A stretch of DNA of 14,313 nucleotides from Planctomycetaceae bacterium (GTDB lineage: Bacteria > Planctomycetota > Planctomycetia > Pirellulales > UBA1268): NCBI GenBank assembly GCA_009691925.1, contig SIAG01000058.1, positions 1-14,313 on the forward strand, written 5' to 3'. The translations under genes and the position numbers were made by a program. Under the pieces are notes generated by a model. The model worked only from the letters and a program-made list of their open reading frames with translations, was not told the origin of the DNA and did no database searches. Of this stretch, positions 1 through 7,358 are shown piece after piece (the stretch's first letter is position 1; the number at the start of each line of letters is the position of its first letter).

Positions 1-772
1 CACCGCCCGGATGATCGTCAACTGGGTCTGGGCGCACCACTTCGGCCGCGGGATCGTCGATCCGGTCGGTGATCTGGGGCTGCGCGGCGAGCCGCCGAGC
101 CATCCGGAGCTCCTCGACGATCTGGCCCGGCGCTTCGTCGACGACGGAAAGTGGAGCCTTCACTGGCTCCACCGCGAGATCGTCACCAGCCGCACCTGGC
201 GGCGGTCGGCGGTCGCCACGGCCGATCAGCTGGCCGCCGATTCCGACAACCGGCTCCTCGCCCGTGCCAACCGGCACCGGCTCGACTGGGAAGCGTGGCG
301 GGATGGCCTGATGTCGGCGGCAGGGGTTCTCGACACGCACACCCGTGGCGGCCGTGGGGTCAACCCGCTCGCCCAGGATGCCATGCACCGCCGCACTCTT
401 TACACGCGGCTCGACCGCCAAGACGTGCCGGGCATCCTGCGGATTTTCGACGTCGCCAACCCCGATGCCGCAACGCATGAACGGAGCCGGACGAGCGTCC
501 CCCAGCAGTCGCTCGCCGCCCTCAACGCGCCGCTGGTGATCGACGCCGCCCGGCAGGTCGCCGCGCGGTCGCTGCGGGAGGGGGGAGCGCAGGAAGACAC
601 CCGCATCGAGCGGCTATGGCGGGCCTGTCTCTCGCGTTCCCCCGATGGCGACGAGATCAGCGCCGCGAAAGGATTTCTCGCCGTCGCCGGTTCCACGACC
701 TCCGATTTCGGCCCCTGGGAGCAACTCGCTCAGGCGCTCCTCGCCTCGGCCGAATTCCAATTTATCGACTGA
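1..772 (+). CDS. DUF1553 (PSD1-type planctomycete cytochrome) protein, C-terminal part, 5' end outside window
   Basis: The reading frame is open from base 2 and reads TAR-MIVNWVWAHHFGRGIV, which is the start of the DUF1553 domain seen in large secreted planctomycete proteins (PSD1 heme domain, DUF1549, DUF1553). The ATG at base 11 is therefore an internal Met and not the real start; the N-terminal heme and DUF1549 parts lie upstream of the window. Visible family signatures are HHFGRGIV, HREIVTSRTWRRS, RRTLYTRLDRQ and the late LAALNAPLVIDAARQ segment, and the end (ALLASAEFQFID) matches the end of the second DUF1553 protein in this window (ALVNAKEFIFIP). The stop TGA is at 770-772. The gene is followed after 40 bases by a DUF1501 gene, the usual partner. 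The family is exported and presumed to be a redox or binding protein in polysaccharide use; that role is inference. Confidence 0.9.
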   Translation, partial: TARMIVNWVWAHHFGRGIVDPVGDLGLRGEPPSHPELLDDLARRFVDDGKWSLHWLHREIVTSRTWRRSAVATADQLAADSDNRLLARANRHRLDWEAWRDGLMSAAGVLDTHTRGGRGVNPLAQDAMHRRTLYTRLDRQDVPGILRIFDVANPDAATHERSRTSVPQQSLAALNAPLVIDAARQVAARSLREGGAQEDTRIERLWRACLSRSPDGDEISAAKGFLAVAGSTTSDFGPWEQLAQALLASAEFQFID

Positions 773-812
773 TGGCCCCCCTCCGGGCCCCTCGCTCCTC
801 GGCTGCGCCACC

Positions 813-2276
813 ATGAATCCCCTGCGCCTCTGCTATTCCGCCCCGGTCACCCGTCGGGACGTCCTCCTCCGCACCGGGCTGGGGCTCGGGTGGCTCGGGG
901 CGGCGAGCCTCTTGGAGACCGAGGCAGCCGCCGCCAACTCGAGCGCCACCCCGGCATCGTCACCGGAGCCGATCCACCGCTCGCTCGCGCCCCGCCCCCC
1001 GCACTTCCCCGCGCGGGCCAGGGCCGTCATCCATCTCTTCGCCAACGGGGGCCCGAGCCACCTCGACACCTTCGATCGCAAGGTGGCGCTGGAGAAGTAT
1101 GCCGGTCAGGAGGTCCCGGGCACCCTTCCCACCGAACGTCGCACCGGCGCCGCGCTCCCCTCGCCGTTCGCCTTCCGTCGCCACGGCGAGAGCGGGCTGG
1201 AGATCAGCGATCTGTTCCCATCGGTGGCCCGGCATGCCGACCGGCTCCTCGTCGTCCGCTCGATGCACGCCGATGTCCCCAATCACGAGCCGTCGCTGAT
1301 GCTCATGAATTGCGGCGATAGCCGGCTCGTCCGCCCCGCCGTCGGGGCGTGGGTGACCTACGGCCTGGGGACGGAAAACCAGAATCTCCCCGGCTTCGTG
1401 GCGATGTGCCCGGGCGGGTATCCGATCAAGAGCACGGAGAACTGGCGCAACGCCTTTCTCCCCGGCGCCTATCAGGGAACCTATGTCGACACCGCCAAAC
1501 GGAAGGTGGAGGACCTCGTCGAGAATGTCCGCCACCCATTCCTCGACCGCGATGCCCAGCGCCGGCAGTTCGATCTGACGACGGCGCTCGACCGCAGGCA
1601 CTTGGCCGCCCGCGACCACGACCCGCAACTCGAGGCCAGGCTGGCCTCGATGGAGCTGGCCTGGCGGATGCAGGCAGAGGCGGGGGAGGCCTTCGACGTC
1701 ACCCGCGAGCCACAGCATGTCCGCGACCGCTACGGCGACGACACCCAGGGGCGGCAGATGCTCATCGCCCGCAGGCTCGTCGAGCGCGGCGTGCGCTACG
1801 TCCAGGTGTGGCATGGCGAGGGGCAGCCGTGGGACAGCCACGACGCTCTTCGAGCAAACCACGGACGGTTGGCGAAGGAGTGCGATCAGGCGATCGGCGC
1901 GCTCCTCGACGATCTTGTCGCCTTGGGGCTCCTCGAGAGCACGCTCGTGCTCTGGGGGGGCGAGTTCGGGCGGACGCCGACGGTGGAGCTGCCCCAGCCT
2001 GGGACCAACATCAAGGAGATCTCGGGGCGCGATCACAACCACCACGGCTTCAGCGTCTGGATGGCCGGCGGTGGCGTGAAGGGGGGGACGGCCTACGGCG
2101 CCACCGACGAGCTCGGTTTCAAGGCGGTCGAGAAGCCGGTCCATGTCCATGATCTCCAGGCTACGCTCCTCCACTGCCTCGGCCTCGACCACACCCGATT
2201 GACGTTTCGCCACAGCGGCCGCGACTTCCGCCTCACCGATATCCATGGCCGGGTCATCGAGGACTGGCTGGCGTGA
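813..2276 (+). CDS. DUF1501 family secreted protein (alkaline phosphatase/sulfatase superfamily fold)
   Basis: The protein has 487 residues from the ATG at 813. An ATG at 645 in the same frame is rejected because it lies deep inside the upstream DUF1553 gene and would put an unlikely extension before the export signal. No clear Shine-Dalgarno precedes 813. The N-terminus has a Tat-like twin Arg (TRRDVLL, residues 13-19) followed by a hydrophobic stretch up to about residue 34. Family motifs in order are HLFANGGPSHLDTFDRK (74-90), NHEPSLMLMNCG (157-168), VGAWVTYGLG (177-186), LWGGEFGRTP (380-389), GRDHNHHG (405-412) and a C-terminal SGRDFRLTDIHGRVI. The Asp/His cluster around 407-411 is where this superfamily binds metal. 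It is the partner of the DUF1553 gene upstream, and its stop overlaps the start of the SNase gene by four bases. The substrate is unknown. Confidence 0.93.
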   Translation: MNPLRLCYSAPVTRRDVLLRTGLGLGWLGAASLLETEAAAANSSATPASSPEPIHRSLAPRPPHFPARARAVIHLFANGGPSHLDTFDRKVALEKYAGQEVPGTLPTERRTGAALPSPFAFRRHGESGLEISDLFPSVARHADRLLVVRSMHADVPNHEPSLMLMNCGDSRLVRPAVGAWVTYGLGTENQNLPGFVAMCPGGYPIKSTENWRNAFLPGAYQGTYVDTAKRKVEDLVENVRHPFLDRDAQRRQFDLTTALDRRHLAARDHDPQLEARLASMELAWRMQAEAGEAFDVTREPQHVRDRYGDDTQGRQMLIARRLVERGVRYVQVWHGEGQPWDSHDALRANHGRLAKECDQAIGALLDDLVALGLLESTLVLWGGEFGRTPTVELPQPGTNIKEISGRDHNHHGFSVWMAGGGVKGGTAYGATDELGFKAVEKPVHVHDLQATLLHCLGLDHTRLTFRHSGRDFRLTDIHGRVIEDWLA

Positions 2277-2965
2277 GACCAATGCGGCCCCCGAACCCGC
2301 TGCATGGTCTGCCGTCGCGGTGGCGGCCGTGGTGGATCGCTGCCATGGCGGTGGCCGCTGTCGGCACGGCGGCGGTGGAGCGCTGCCGGATCCCCGACGC
2401 CCTCGCGCGCCCCACTTGGAGGGCGCGCCTCACCTGGACGGCGCGGACCACCTGGACGGTGCGCACCGTTCACGATGGCGACACAATCACCTGCGTCGAT
2501 CCCCAGGGGGGGAGGCACAAGATCCGTCTCCTCGGCATCGACGCCCCGGAGGCGGCCCAGGCATGGGGCAGGGAATCGTCCCAGGCGCTGTCGCGGAAGG
2601 TGGCCGGAAGCCGGATCGCCGTCGTCTCGCGCGGCTATGACCAGCACGGCCGTCTCCTCGGCACGCTGTGGATCGACGATCGCGACATCAACCGCGAGAT
2701 GGTGGCCGAAGGACACGCCTGGGTGTTCGGGCGGATCGCCCCCGATCCTGATCTTGTCGAGGCCGAGTCGGCCGCCCGACGGGAGCGGCGAGGCCTGTGG
2801 GCCGCAGGCCTTCCCGAAGAGCCCTCTGATTGGCGGGCGGCCCACCCGCGGCAGCCGATCGCGCCGGCTGCCGCCCGATCTGGTGTTCTGCGACCATCCC
2901 GGAAGGCAGGGGCGATGCCGCCCCACTTCCGCGCCACGCTGGATTGGTTTAGGTTTCGAGCATGA
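2273..2965 (+). CDS. Membrane-anchored or secreted thermonuclease-like protein (SNase domain)
   Basis: This 230-residue protein carries a staphylococcal-nuclease (SNase/OB-fold) domain at about residues 61-178. Motifs expected of an active, Ca-dependent, phosphodiester-cleaving enzyme are present: DGDT (D68, D70), RLLGIDAPE (R85, D90, E93) and DQHGR (R127), matching the catalytic Arg-Glu-Arg set. A hydrophobic stretch at residues 20-35 (WWIAAMAVAAV...) suggests a signal anchor, so it should act outside the cytoplasmic membrane. The start is either GTG at 2273, which overlaps the DUF1501 stop, or ATG at 2282; no strong Shine-Dalgarno decides. Just before the domain lie three tandem copies of a six-residue unit of the type xTWxxR (47-64). 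The last 50 residues are Pro/Ala/Arg-rich and unrelated to the domain. The stop overlaps the ketoacyl-synthase start (ATGA at 2962-2965). Confidence 0.9.
   Translation: MRPMRPPNPLHGLPSRWRPWWIAAMAVAAVGTAAVERCRIPDALARPTWRARLTWTARTTWTVRTVHDGDTITCVDPQGGRHKIRLLGIDAPEAAQAWGRESSQALSRKVAGSRIAVVSRGYDQHGRLLGTLWIDDRDINREMVAEGHAWVFGRIAPDPDLVEAESAARRERRGLWAAGLPEEPSDWRAAHPRQPIAPAAARSGVLRPSRKAGAMPPHFRATLDWFRFRA
2411..2464 (+). repeat. Three tandem 18-bp units inside the SNase gene
   Basis: The codons for residues 47-64 form three adjacent 18-base units encoding PTWRAR, LTWTAR and TTWTVR. The core ACCTGGACGG is identical in units 2 and 3, and unit 1 differs by a few bases. The array sits between the membrane segment and the nuclease domain, so copy number could change the linker length without breaking the frame. 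Confidence 0.75.
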
Positions 2966-4227
2966 GCAGTCGTCGCGAGGTCGTCGTCACCGGGGTCGGT
3001 GTGGTCAGTCCGATCGGGATCGGCGGTGACGACTTCTGGACATCGCTCCTCGCCGGCCGGTCGGGAATCCGGCCGATCACCCGCTTCGACTCCAGCAGCC
3101 TCCCGATCGCGTTCGGCGGCGAGATCGCCGACTTCGACCCGAAGCTGTGGGTGCGGCCGAGGAAGAGCCTCAAGGTGATGAGCCGCGAGATCCAGTTCGG
3201 GTTTGCCGCCGCCGATCTGGCGATGGGCGACGCCGGAATCACGGCCGGAGCACTCGCCCCGGAACGGTTCGGCGTCGTCGTCGGGGGCGACATGATCTAC
3301 GCCGATCTGGAGGATCTGGAGCGGACCTACCGACGGGCGCTGGCGGGGGGAGCGTTTGATTTCTCCGTCTGGTCGGAGGCGATCCACGACGATCTCCATC
3401 CGCTCTGGCTCCTCAAGCATCTCCCCAACATGACCGCCTCGCACATCGCCATCGCCCACGATGCCCGTGGCCCGAACAACACCATTGTCCTCGGCGACGT
3501 CTCCGGGTTGCTCGCGATCGGCGAGGCGGCAAGTGTCATCCGCCGCGGCTGGGCCGACGTGATGCTCACCGGGGGAACGGGGTGCCGGCTCCATCCGATG
3601 GCGCTGGTGGCCCGTGGCGACGCCCTCCTCTCCCGGCGCCGCGACGACTGCACCCGGGCCAGCCGTCCCTTCGACCTCGAGCGCGACGGGCTGGTCAACG
3701 GTGAGGGGGCGGCGATGTTTGTCCTCGAGTCGCGCGACCACGCCCACCGTCGCGGGGCGAGGATCCGCGGCCGTCTCCTCTCGGTCGCATCACGCTGCGA
3801 GTCGGCAGCGGGGGGCGGGGCGCTGACCGGATCGGCGCTGCGCATGGCCATCCGGACGGCGATTGACCGGGCCGGCATCGGGCCCGGCGACATCGGCCAC
3901 GTCAACGCCCACGGTGCCTCGACGAGGGACATGGACCGGGTCGAGGCCACCGCCATCACTGCCGAGCTCGGGGACATCCCGGTGACCGCCCCGAAGAGCG
4001 TCTTCGGCCATCTCGGGGCCGGCGGCGGCGCCTTGGAGTTGGCCGCGAGCATCCTCGGCTTGGAGGCGGGGCTCGTCCCGGCGACGCTCAACTACGAGTC
4101 GCCCGACCCCGACTGCCCCGTCGCCGTCGTCCATGGCGGGCCGCTCGCCGATCGCCCCGGCACGGTGGTCGCCGTCAACCTCTGCTCGACCGGGCAGGCA
4201 GCGGCAGCGGTGGTCGCCGCGGCGTGA
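2962..4227 (+). CDS. Beta-ketoacyl-ACP synthase-like protein with Asp in place of the active-site Cys
   Basis: This 421-residue protein has the length and fold signatures of the KAS II (FabF) family of fatty-acid and polyketide condensing enzymes: VVVTGVGVVSPIG (7-19), SREIQFGFAAADLAM (74-88), ADVMLTGGTG (198-207), RPFDLERDGLVNGEGAAMFVLE (within 235-256), VNAHGAST (314-321) and PKSVFGHLGAGGGALE (344-359). The two His (H317, H350) and Lys (K345) of the active site are present. The nucleophile elbow normally reads TACATG or similar; here it reads LGDVSG, so D179 (codon 3496-3498) replaces Cys. The C-terminal glycine-rich GFGGTN loop is also replaced, by LCSTGQA (408-414). Condensation through an acyl-Cys is therefore not expected; a chain-length-factor-like partner, a decarboxylase or another acyl-binding role is possible. 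It starts at ATG 2962, overlapping the SNase stop by ATGA, and is the last gene of this operon. Confidence 0.88.
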   Translation: MSSRREVVVTGVGVVSPIGIGGDDFWTSLLAGRSGIRPITRFDSSSLPIAFGGEIADFDPKLWVRPRKSLKVMSREIQFGFAAADLAMGDAGITAGALAPERFGVVVGGDMIYADLEDLERTYRRALAGGAFDFSVWSEAIHDDLHPLWLLKHLPNMTASHIAIAHDARGPNNTIVLGDVSGLLAIGEAASVIRRGWADVMLTGGTGCRLHPMALVARGDALLSRRRDDCTRASRPFDLERDGLVNGEGAAMFVLESRDHAHRRGARIRGRLLSVASRCESAAGGGALTGSALRMAIRTAIDRAGIGPGDIGHVNAHGASTRDMDRVEATAITAELGDIPVTAPKSVFGHLGAGGGALELAASILGLEAGLVPATLNYESPDPDCPVAVVHGGPLADRPGTVVAVNLCSTGQAAAAVVAAA

Positions 4228-4248
4228 GCCGCGGCGGGCTCTCGGCTC
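4226..4248. terminator. Possible hairpin between convergent genes
   Basis: Between the ketoacyl-synthase stop (4225-4227) and the BBP7 stop (4247-4249) lie two competing GC-rich stems: GAGCC/GGCTC (4226-4230 with 4237-4241) and GAGCCG/CGGCTC (4226-4231 with 4243-4248). Either could help to end transcription from both sides. There is no T-run, so an intrinsic terminator is not certain. Confidence 0.35.
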
Positions 4249-5734
4249 ACCAGGTCTGGTTGTAGCCGAAAGAGAAGCCCATCATGAACGACTGGCCGCC
4301 CGGATCGATCTGGTTGTAGCGCGTCTTGTTGATGCTGAATTGCCGCGTCGCCGTAGCCACGCCCGCCACCCAGAGGATGTCGTAGCCCACCTGGATCGAC
4401 GAGTTGGGGGTCATGTTCCAGCCCGCCAAGCAGGTCAGGTCGCCGAGGAAGCCCGGGCCAACCTGCTGCGCGGCCATCTTCCACACCTCGGTCCCCTCCG
4501 GGAAGGGCTGACGGGTGTTGGCAGGCACCGTGGGATACAGGAAGGGAACGGGCGGAATGGGCGTTCCCTCCGCCGGCACCGCATTGGGCTGCTGGTAGCC
4601 GGTGTTGCGGGTGTTCATCTGCTGCTGGGTGCCGGCGAAGGAGATCGCCGGCGCGGCGCGGCCGCGGAGCCCCCAGTAGAAGAACTCGTTCCGGCTGATC
4701 AGCTCGCCACCGAGATTCAGCCCCAACAGCCAGTTGTCCGTCTGGATCAGATAGTCTCCGCTGAATTTTTCGAGGGGCGTCGAATAGGCCCTGCTGCTGA
4801 AGGAGAAGGCCTCGTTGTAATTGGCAAGCCGCGCGCCGACGAGGATCGCCGGCAGCCAGCCACGTTCGGCGTGCCGCGCCCACTCGCCGTTGGGGACCAT
4901 CGTTATCTTGTCGCGCCCTAGGCGGCGGAGGAGCTTGAAGTTGGCCTCAATGCTGTTGAAGGTCGAGGAGCTCGTCGTCAGGTATTGCTGGGCCCCGGTG
5001 AAGCCCGGCGTCGCGTCGGAGAGGGGGGTGACGAGGTAGGTTTGTTTCTCCGGGGTGATAATCGAGTTCCAGCCATCGTTCTGATAAAAGGAGAAGCCGC
5101 CGTAGTACGTGACCTCAAGCGACCTATCGCGATCGAGGTAGTCGCGGCCGAGGAATTCGCCGACGGTGATCCGCGCCCCGGGGGAAACGTTGTAGGGGAG
5201 CGAGTCGGTCGTGAAGACCCCCATCTTCGACTTGAGGACCAAATACCGATCGAGAGCGTTGAGGGTGAGTAGATCGGAATCGTGGCCGATCACCTTGCGG
5301 TAGTTGCGGCCACGATTGAGGAACACGAGCTCGGCGGAGCCGTAATACTCCCCGGTGCCGAACCAGCCCCCCGAGCTCACCTCCTCCGGCATCTCGTCGA
5401 CGAGGAGCCCGTCCATCAGCGATGGCTCGGGGCTGACGAGCGTCTCGGACGATCCCTCCGGGAGCGGCTCGCCGACGACGCTCCGCAGCGCTCCGTCGAG
5501 CGGGTCGCGGCCAGGGGTGCCCTCGGCCGCGGCATCGAACAGGTCGATCGCTGCGTCGGGCTCCGGAGCGATGAGCGGCTCGGTCCCGAGGAGCAGACCC
5601 TCTTCGTCCACCGGAGCAATCGCCGCCCCGGAAGGAGGCGCGGCCACCACACGGCAGGCCCCCAGACTCGAAACCGCCACGAGAGCGATACCGAAGACGC
5701 GGAAGACAAAACGAGGCAGGAAGTTGATCACCAC
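4247..5734 (-). CDS. BBP7-type outer-membrane beta-barrel protein
   Basis: This 495-residue protein resembles the planctomycete BBP7 family (putative beta-barrel protein 7). The N-terminus is a signal peptide (hydrophobic stretch at about 11-25, LGAC at 24-27, VVAA before PP). Residues 40-118 are an acidic, Pro-rich linker. The barrel-like part begins with GEYYGSAELVFLNRGRNY (128-145) and shows alternating hydrophobic and polar strands up to the end, including NWLLGLNLGGEL, NEFFYWGLRGRAA, SIQVGYDILWVAGVA and the final SFGYNQTW with an aromatic last residue, as is common for outer-membrane barrels. The start is GTG at 5734, with AGGGG four bases upstream on the - strand; a second GTG follows directly. 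LGAC could also be read as a weak lipobox. The gene stands alone, converges on the ketoacyl-synthase gene and is divergent from transaldolase. Its role is probably in the envelope; no ligand can be named. Confidence 0.8.
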   Translation of the reverse strand: MVINFLPRFVFRVFGIALVAVSSLGACRVVAAPPSGAAIAPVDEEGLLLGTEPLIAPEPDAAIDLFDAAAEGTPGRDPLDGALRSVVGEPLPEGSSETLVSPEPSLMDGLLVDEMPEEVSSGGWFGTGEYYGSAELVFLNRGRNYRKVIGHDSDLLTLNALDRYLVLKSKMGVFTTDSLPYNVSPGARITVGEFLGRDYLDRDRSLEVTYYGGFSFYQNDGWNSIITPEKQTYLVTPLSDATPGFTGAQQYLTTSSSTFNSIEANFKLLRRLGRDKITMVPNGEWARHAERGWLPAILVGARLANYNEAFSFSSRAYSTPLEKFSGDYLIQTDNWLLGLNLGGELISRNEFFYWGLRGRAAPAISFAGTQQQMNTRNTGYQQPNAVPAEGTPIPPVPFLYPTVPANTRQPFPEGTEVWKMAAQQVGPGFLGDLTCLAGWNMTPNSSIQVGYDILWVAGVATATRQFSINKTRYNQIDPGGQSFMMGFSFGYNQTW

Positions 5735-5832
5735 TGACCCCTTGACCGAGGGTAACGGGCCGGACAGTCGTCCCTACCGGAATTATTGATCGTCACGGGA
5801 AGACTCAGCTCTACAAGAAAATGCCCCGGAAC

Positions 5833-5841
5833 TGCTATGAT
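5833..5841 (+). promoter_or_regulatory. Extended -10 promoter candidate for transaldolase
   Basis: TGCTATGAT fits an extended -10 (TG-N-TATGAT) and lies about 60 bases upstream of the transaldolase ATG. No good -35 is seen at 17 bases upstream, which extended -10 promoters can tolerate. The same 167-base gap (5735-5901) must also hold the promoter for the divergent BBP7 gene. The only - strand candidate noticed is an AATAAT at 5787-5782 without a convincing -35. Confidence 0.45.
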
Positions 5842-5901
5842 CTTCCCACTCTTCCCAGCCCCCCTGCCACCCAAGTCTCATGCTTCCCAAGGAGTTTTCG
5901 C

Positions 5902-6945
5902 ATGGCCACCGGACTCGCCTCGCTGGTCGCCACGGGCACGCGCCTGTGGCTCGATTCGGTCGATCCCGACCTCGTCCGGCAGGCGCGAGCCGCCGGCGCG
6001 AGCGGAGCCACGAGCAATCCGGCGATCATCGCCGACCTCGTGAAGAGTGGCCGGTTCAACGACCGGATCGCCGCGCTGACCGCCACGGGGAGCGACGATG
6101 AAGGGGTTGCCTGGGCGCTGGCGGACGAATTGGTCGCCGGGGCTGAGGGGGAATATCTGGAGGTGTGGGAGGCTTCGGGTGGGGATGATGGGTGGGTGAG
6201 CTTCGAGCTCGATCCGCTCATCGAGGATCCCGCTCTCCCGCTGACGCACGCCGAGCGTGTCGCCCGGTATGTCGAGCTCGGTTTGGCGTGGTCCCGCGGC
6301 CACCGCAACCGGATGATCAAGGTGCCGGCGTCGGCGGCGGGGATCGCCGCGCTCGAGCCGCTCGCCGCGGCGGGCGTGCCCCTGAATGTCACGCTCCTGT
6401 TCACGCAGGCCCAAGTCGAGCAGGCCCGCGAGGCCGTCTGGCGCGGTGCCAGCCGGCTGCCGTCGCTCGCTGCCTTCAAGAGCGTCTACAGCGTGTTTGT
6501 GTCTCGGGTCGACGTCTGGGCCGCGAAACAGGCACCAGACCTGTCGGCGGCGGCCCGCGGCCAGACGGCGATCGTCAATGCCAAGCGGATCTGGAATGCC
6601 AACCGGCTCTTCTGGCAGCGGCATCCGACCCCGCTGGCCCAGTCGATCGTGTTCGCCAGTACCGGCGTGAAGGAGGCCGGGGTCGATCCCTGCTTTTACG
6701 TGGCCGCCCTCGCCGGCGCCGACATCCAGACCAATCCTCCGGTGACCAACCGGGCCGCTGACGAATCGGGGAGGGAGTTCACCCGCCAGGTCGATCATCT
6801 TCCCCCTGCGGAAGTCCTCGCCGAGCTCGACTCCCGGATCGACATTGCCAGGATGGGCACGGAGCTGATGTCGGAGGGAATCGCCAAGTTCGTTGCCCCG
6901 CAGCACGACCTGCTCGCCCTCGTGCGGGCGAAGCGGACGGCATGA
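5902..6945 (+). CDS. tal: Transaldolase
   Basis: This 347-residue protein transfers the dihydroxyacetone unit between sugar phosphates in the non-oxidative pentose phosphate pathway, in the cytoplasm. Motifs of the family are in order: TRLWLDSVDPD (13-23, with the conserved Asp D18), GATSNPAII (35-43, with N39), VSFELDP (99-105), RMIKVPAS (137-144) with the Schiff-base Lys K140, LNVTLLFT (161-168), FVSRVD and the C-terminal EGIAKFVAPQHDLLALV. The ATG at 5902 was chosen because AAGGAG lies at 5889-5894, seven bases upstream. An earlier in-frame ATG at 5821 sits upstream of the likely promoter and has no family match. The protein is somewhat longer than E. coli TalB (317 residues). Codon use is like its neighbours. 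It has its own promoter candidate and is not clearly part of an operon. Confidence 0.93.
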   Translation: MATGLASLVATGTRLWLDSVDPDLVRQARAAGASGATSNPAIIADLVKSGRFNDRIAALTATGSDDEGVAWALADELVAGAEGEYLEVWEASGGDDGWVSFELDPLIEDPALPLTHAERVARYVELGLAWSRGHRNRMIKVPASAAGIAALEPLAAAGVPLNVTLLFTQAQVEQAREAVWRGASRLPSLAAFKSVYSVFVSRVDVWAAKQAPDLSAAARGQTAIVNAKRIWNANRLFWQRHPTPLAQSIVFASTGVKEAGVDPCFYVAALAGADIQTNPPVTNRAADESGREFTRQVDHLPPAEVLAELDSRIDIARMGTELMSEGIAKFVAPQHDLLALVRAKRTA

Positions 6946-7040
6946 TGCCCGGCCGGTGCGACCGCGACAATCGATCCCACCACACTTCCCGCCGCGGAAC
7001 TGGAGCGGACAGGTCCGGCGATACGATCCTCCGGTGATGG

Positions 7041-7060
7041 ACGGGGTGCTTGGCACCCGT
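7041..7060 (+). promoter_or_regulatory. Hairpin directly upstream of the small membrane gene
   Basis: ACGGGGTGC and GGCACCCGT form an eight-base-pair stem with one bulged G (7046) and a three-base loop (7050-7052). It ends three bases before the GGAGG at 7064-7068. It could be a weak terminator for transaldolase transcripts, without a T-run, or could affect translation of the next gene. Confidence 0.4.
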
Positions 7061-7074
7061 CACGGAGGCTTGTC

Positions 7075-7350
7075 ATGGTTCCCAAACGATCCCATCTCCT
7101 GCTCGCCGGGCTGCTCCTGTTCCTCGTCGGGGTGCAGTTCCGGATGGTGGAGTCGTTCACCTTGAGCGAGAAGTCGAGCAAGCTCCTCGTGGCGCAGCTC
7201 GGCGACAAGGGCTTCCCCCAGCAACAGTCACTGTTCGGCGGCGGAGCTCCCGCTGGGCGGCGAACGGTCGAGCCGCCGGCCTGGCTCGGCCTGGCGCTGA
7301 TGTCGGTCGGCTCCGTGATCACCCTCAAGAGCCTGTCGATGAAGGACTGA
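7075..7350 (+). CDS. Small hypothetical protein with two membrane segments
   Basis: This 91-residue protein is not recognised as any named family. It begins after a strong Shine-Dalgarno (GGAGG at 7064-7068, six bases from the ATG), which supports it as a real gene despite its size. Residues 8-20 (LLLAGLLLFLVGV) and about 69-84 (AWLGLALMSVGSVITL) are hydrophobic and flanked by charged ends, so it should span the inner membrane twice. Between them lies a polar linker of about 45 residues with several Lys, then GGGAPAGRRTVEPP. It lies 129 bases downstream of transaldolase on the same strand and converges on the DUF1501 gene, with eight bases between the two stops. Function cannot be inferred. 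Confidence 0.75.
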   Translation: MVPKRSHLLLAGLLLFLVGVQFRMVESFTLSEKSSKLLVAQLGDKGFPQQQSLFGGGAPAGRRTVEPPAWLGLALMSVGSVITLKSLSMKD

Positions 7351-7358
7351 TTCGCCTG

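Noticed and set aside
645..812. Longer start for the first DUF1501 protein
   Set aside because: It would overlap the DUF1553 gene by 128 bases and add a low-complexity stretch in front of a Tat-type signal.
960..2282. A 440-codon open frame on the - strand
   Set aside because: It mirrors the DUF1501 gene, whose motifs are clear on the + strand.
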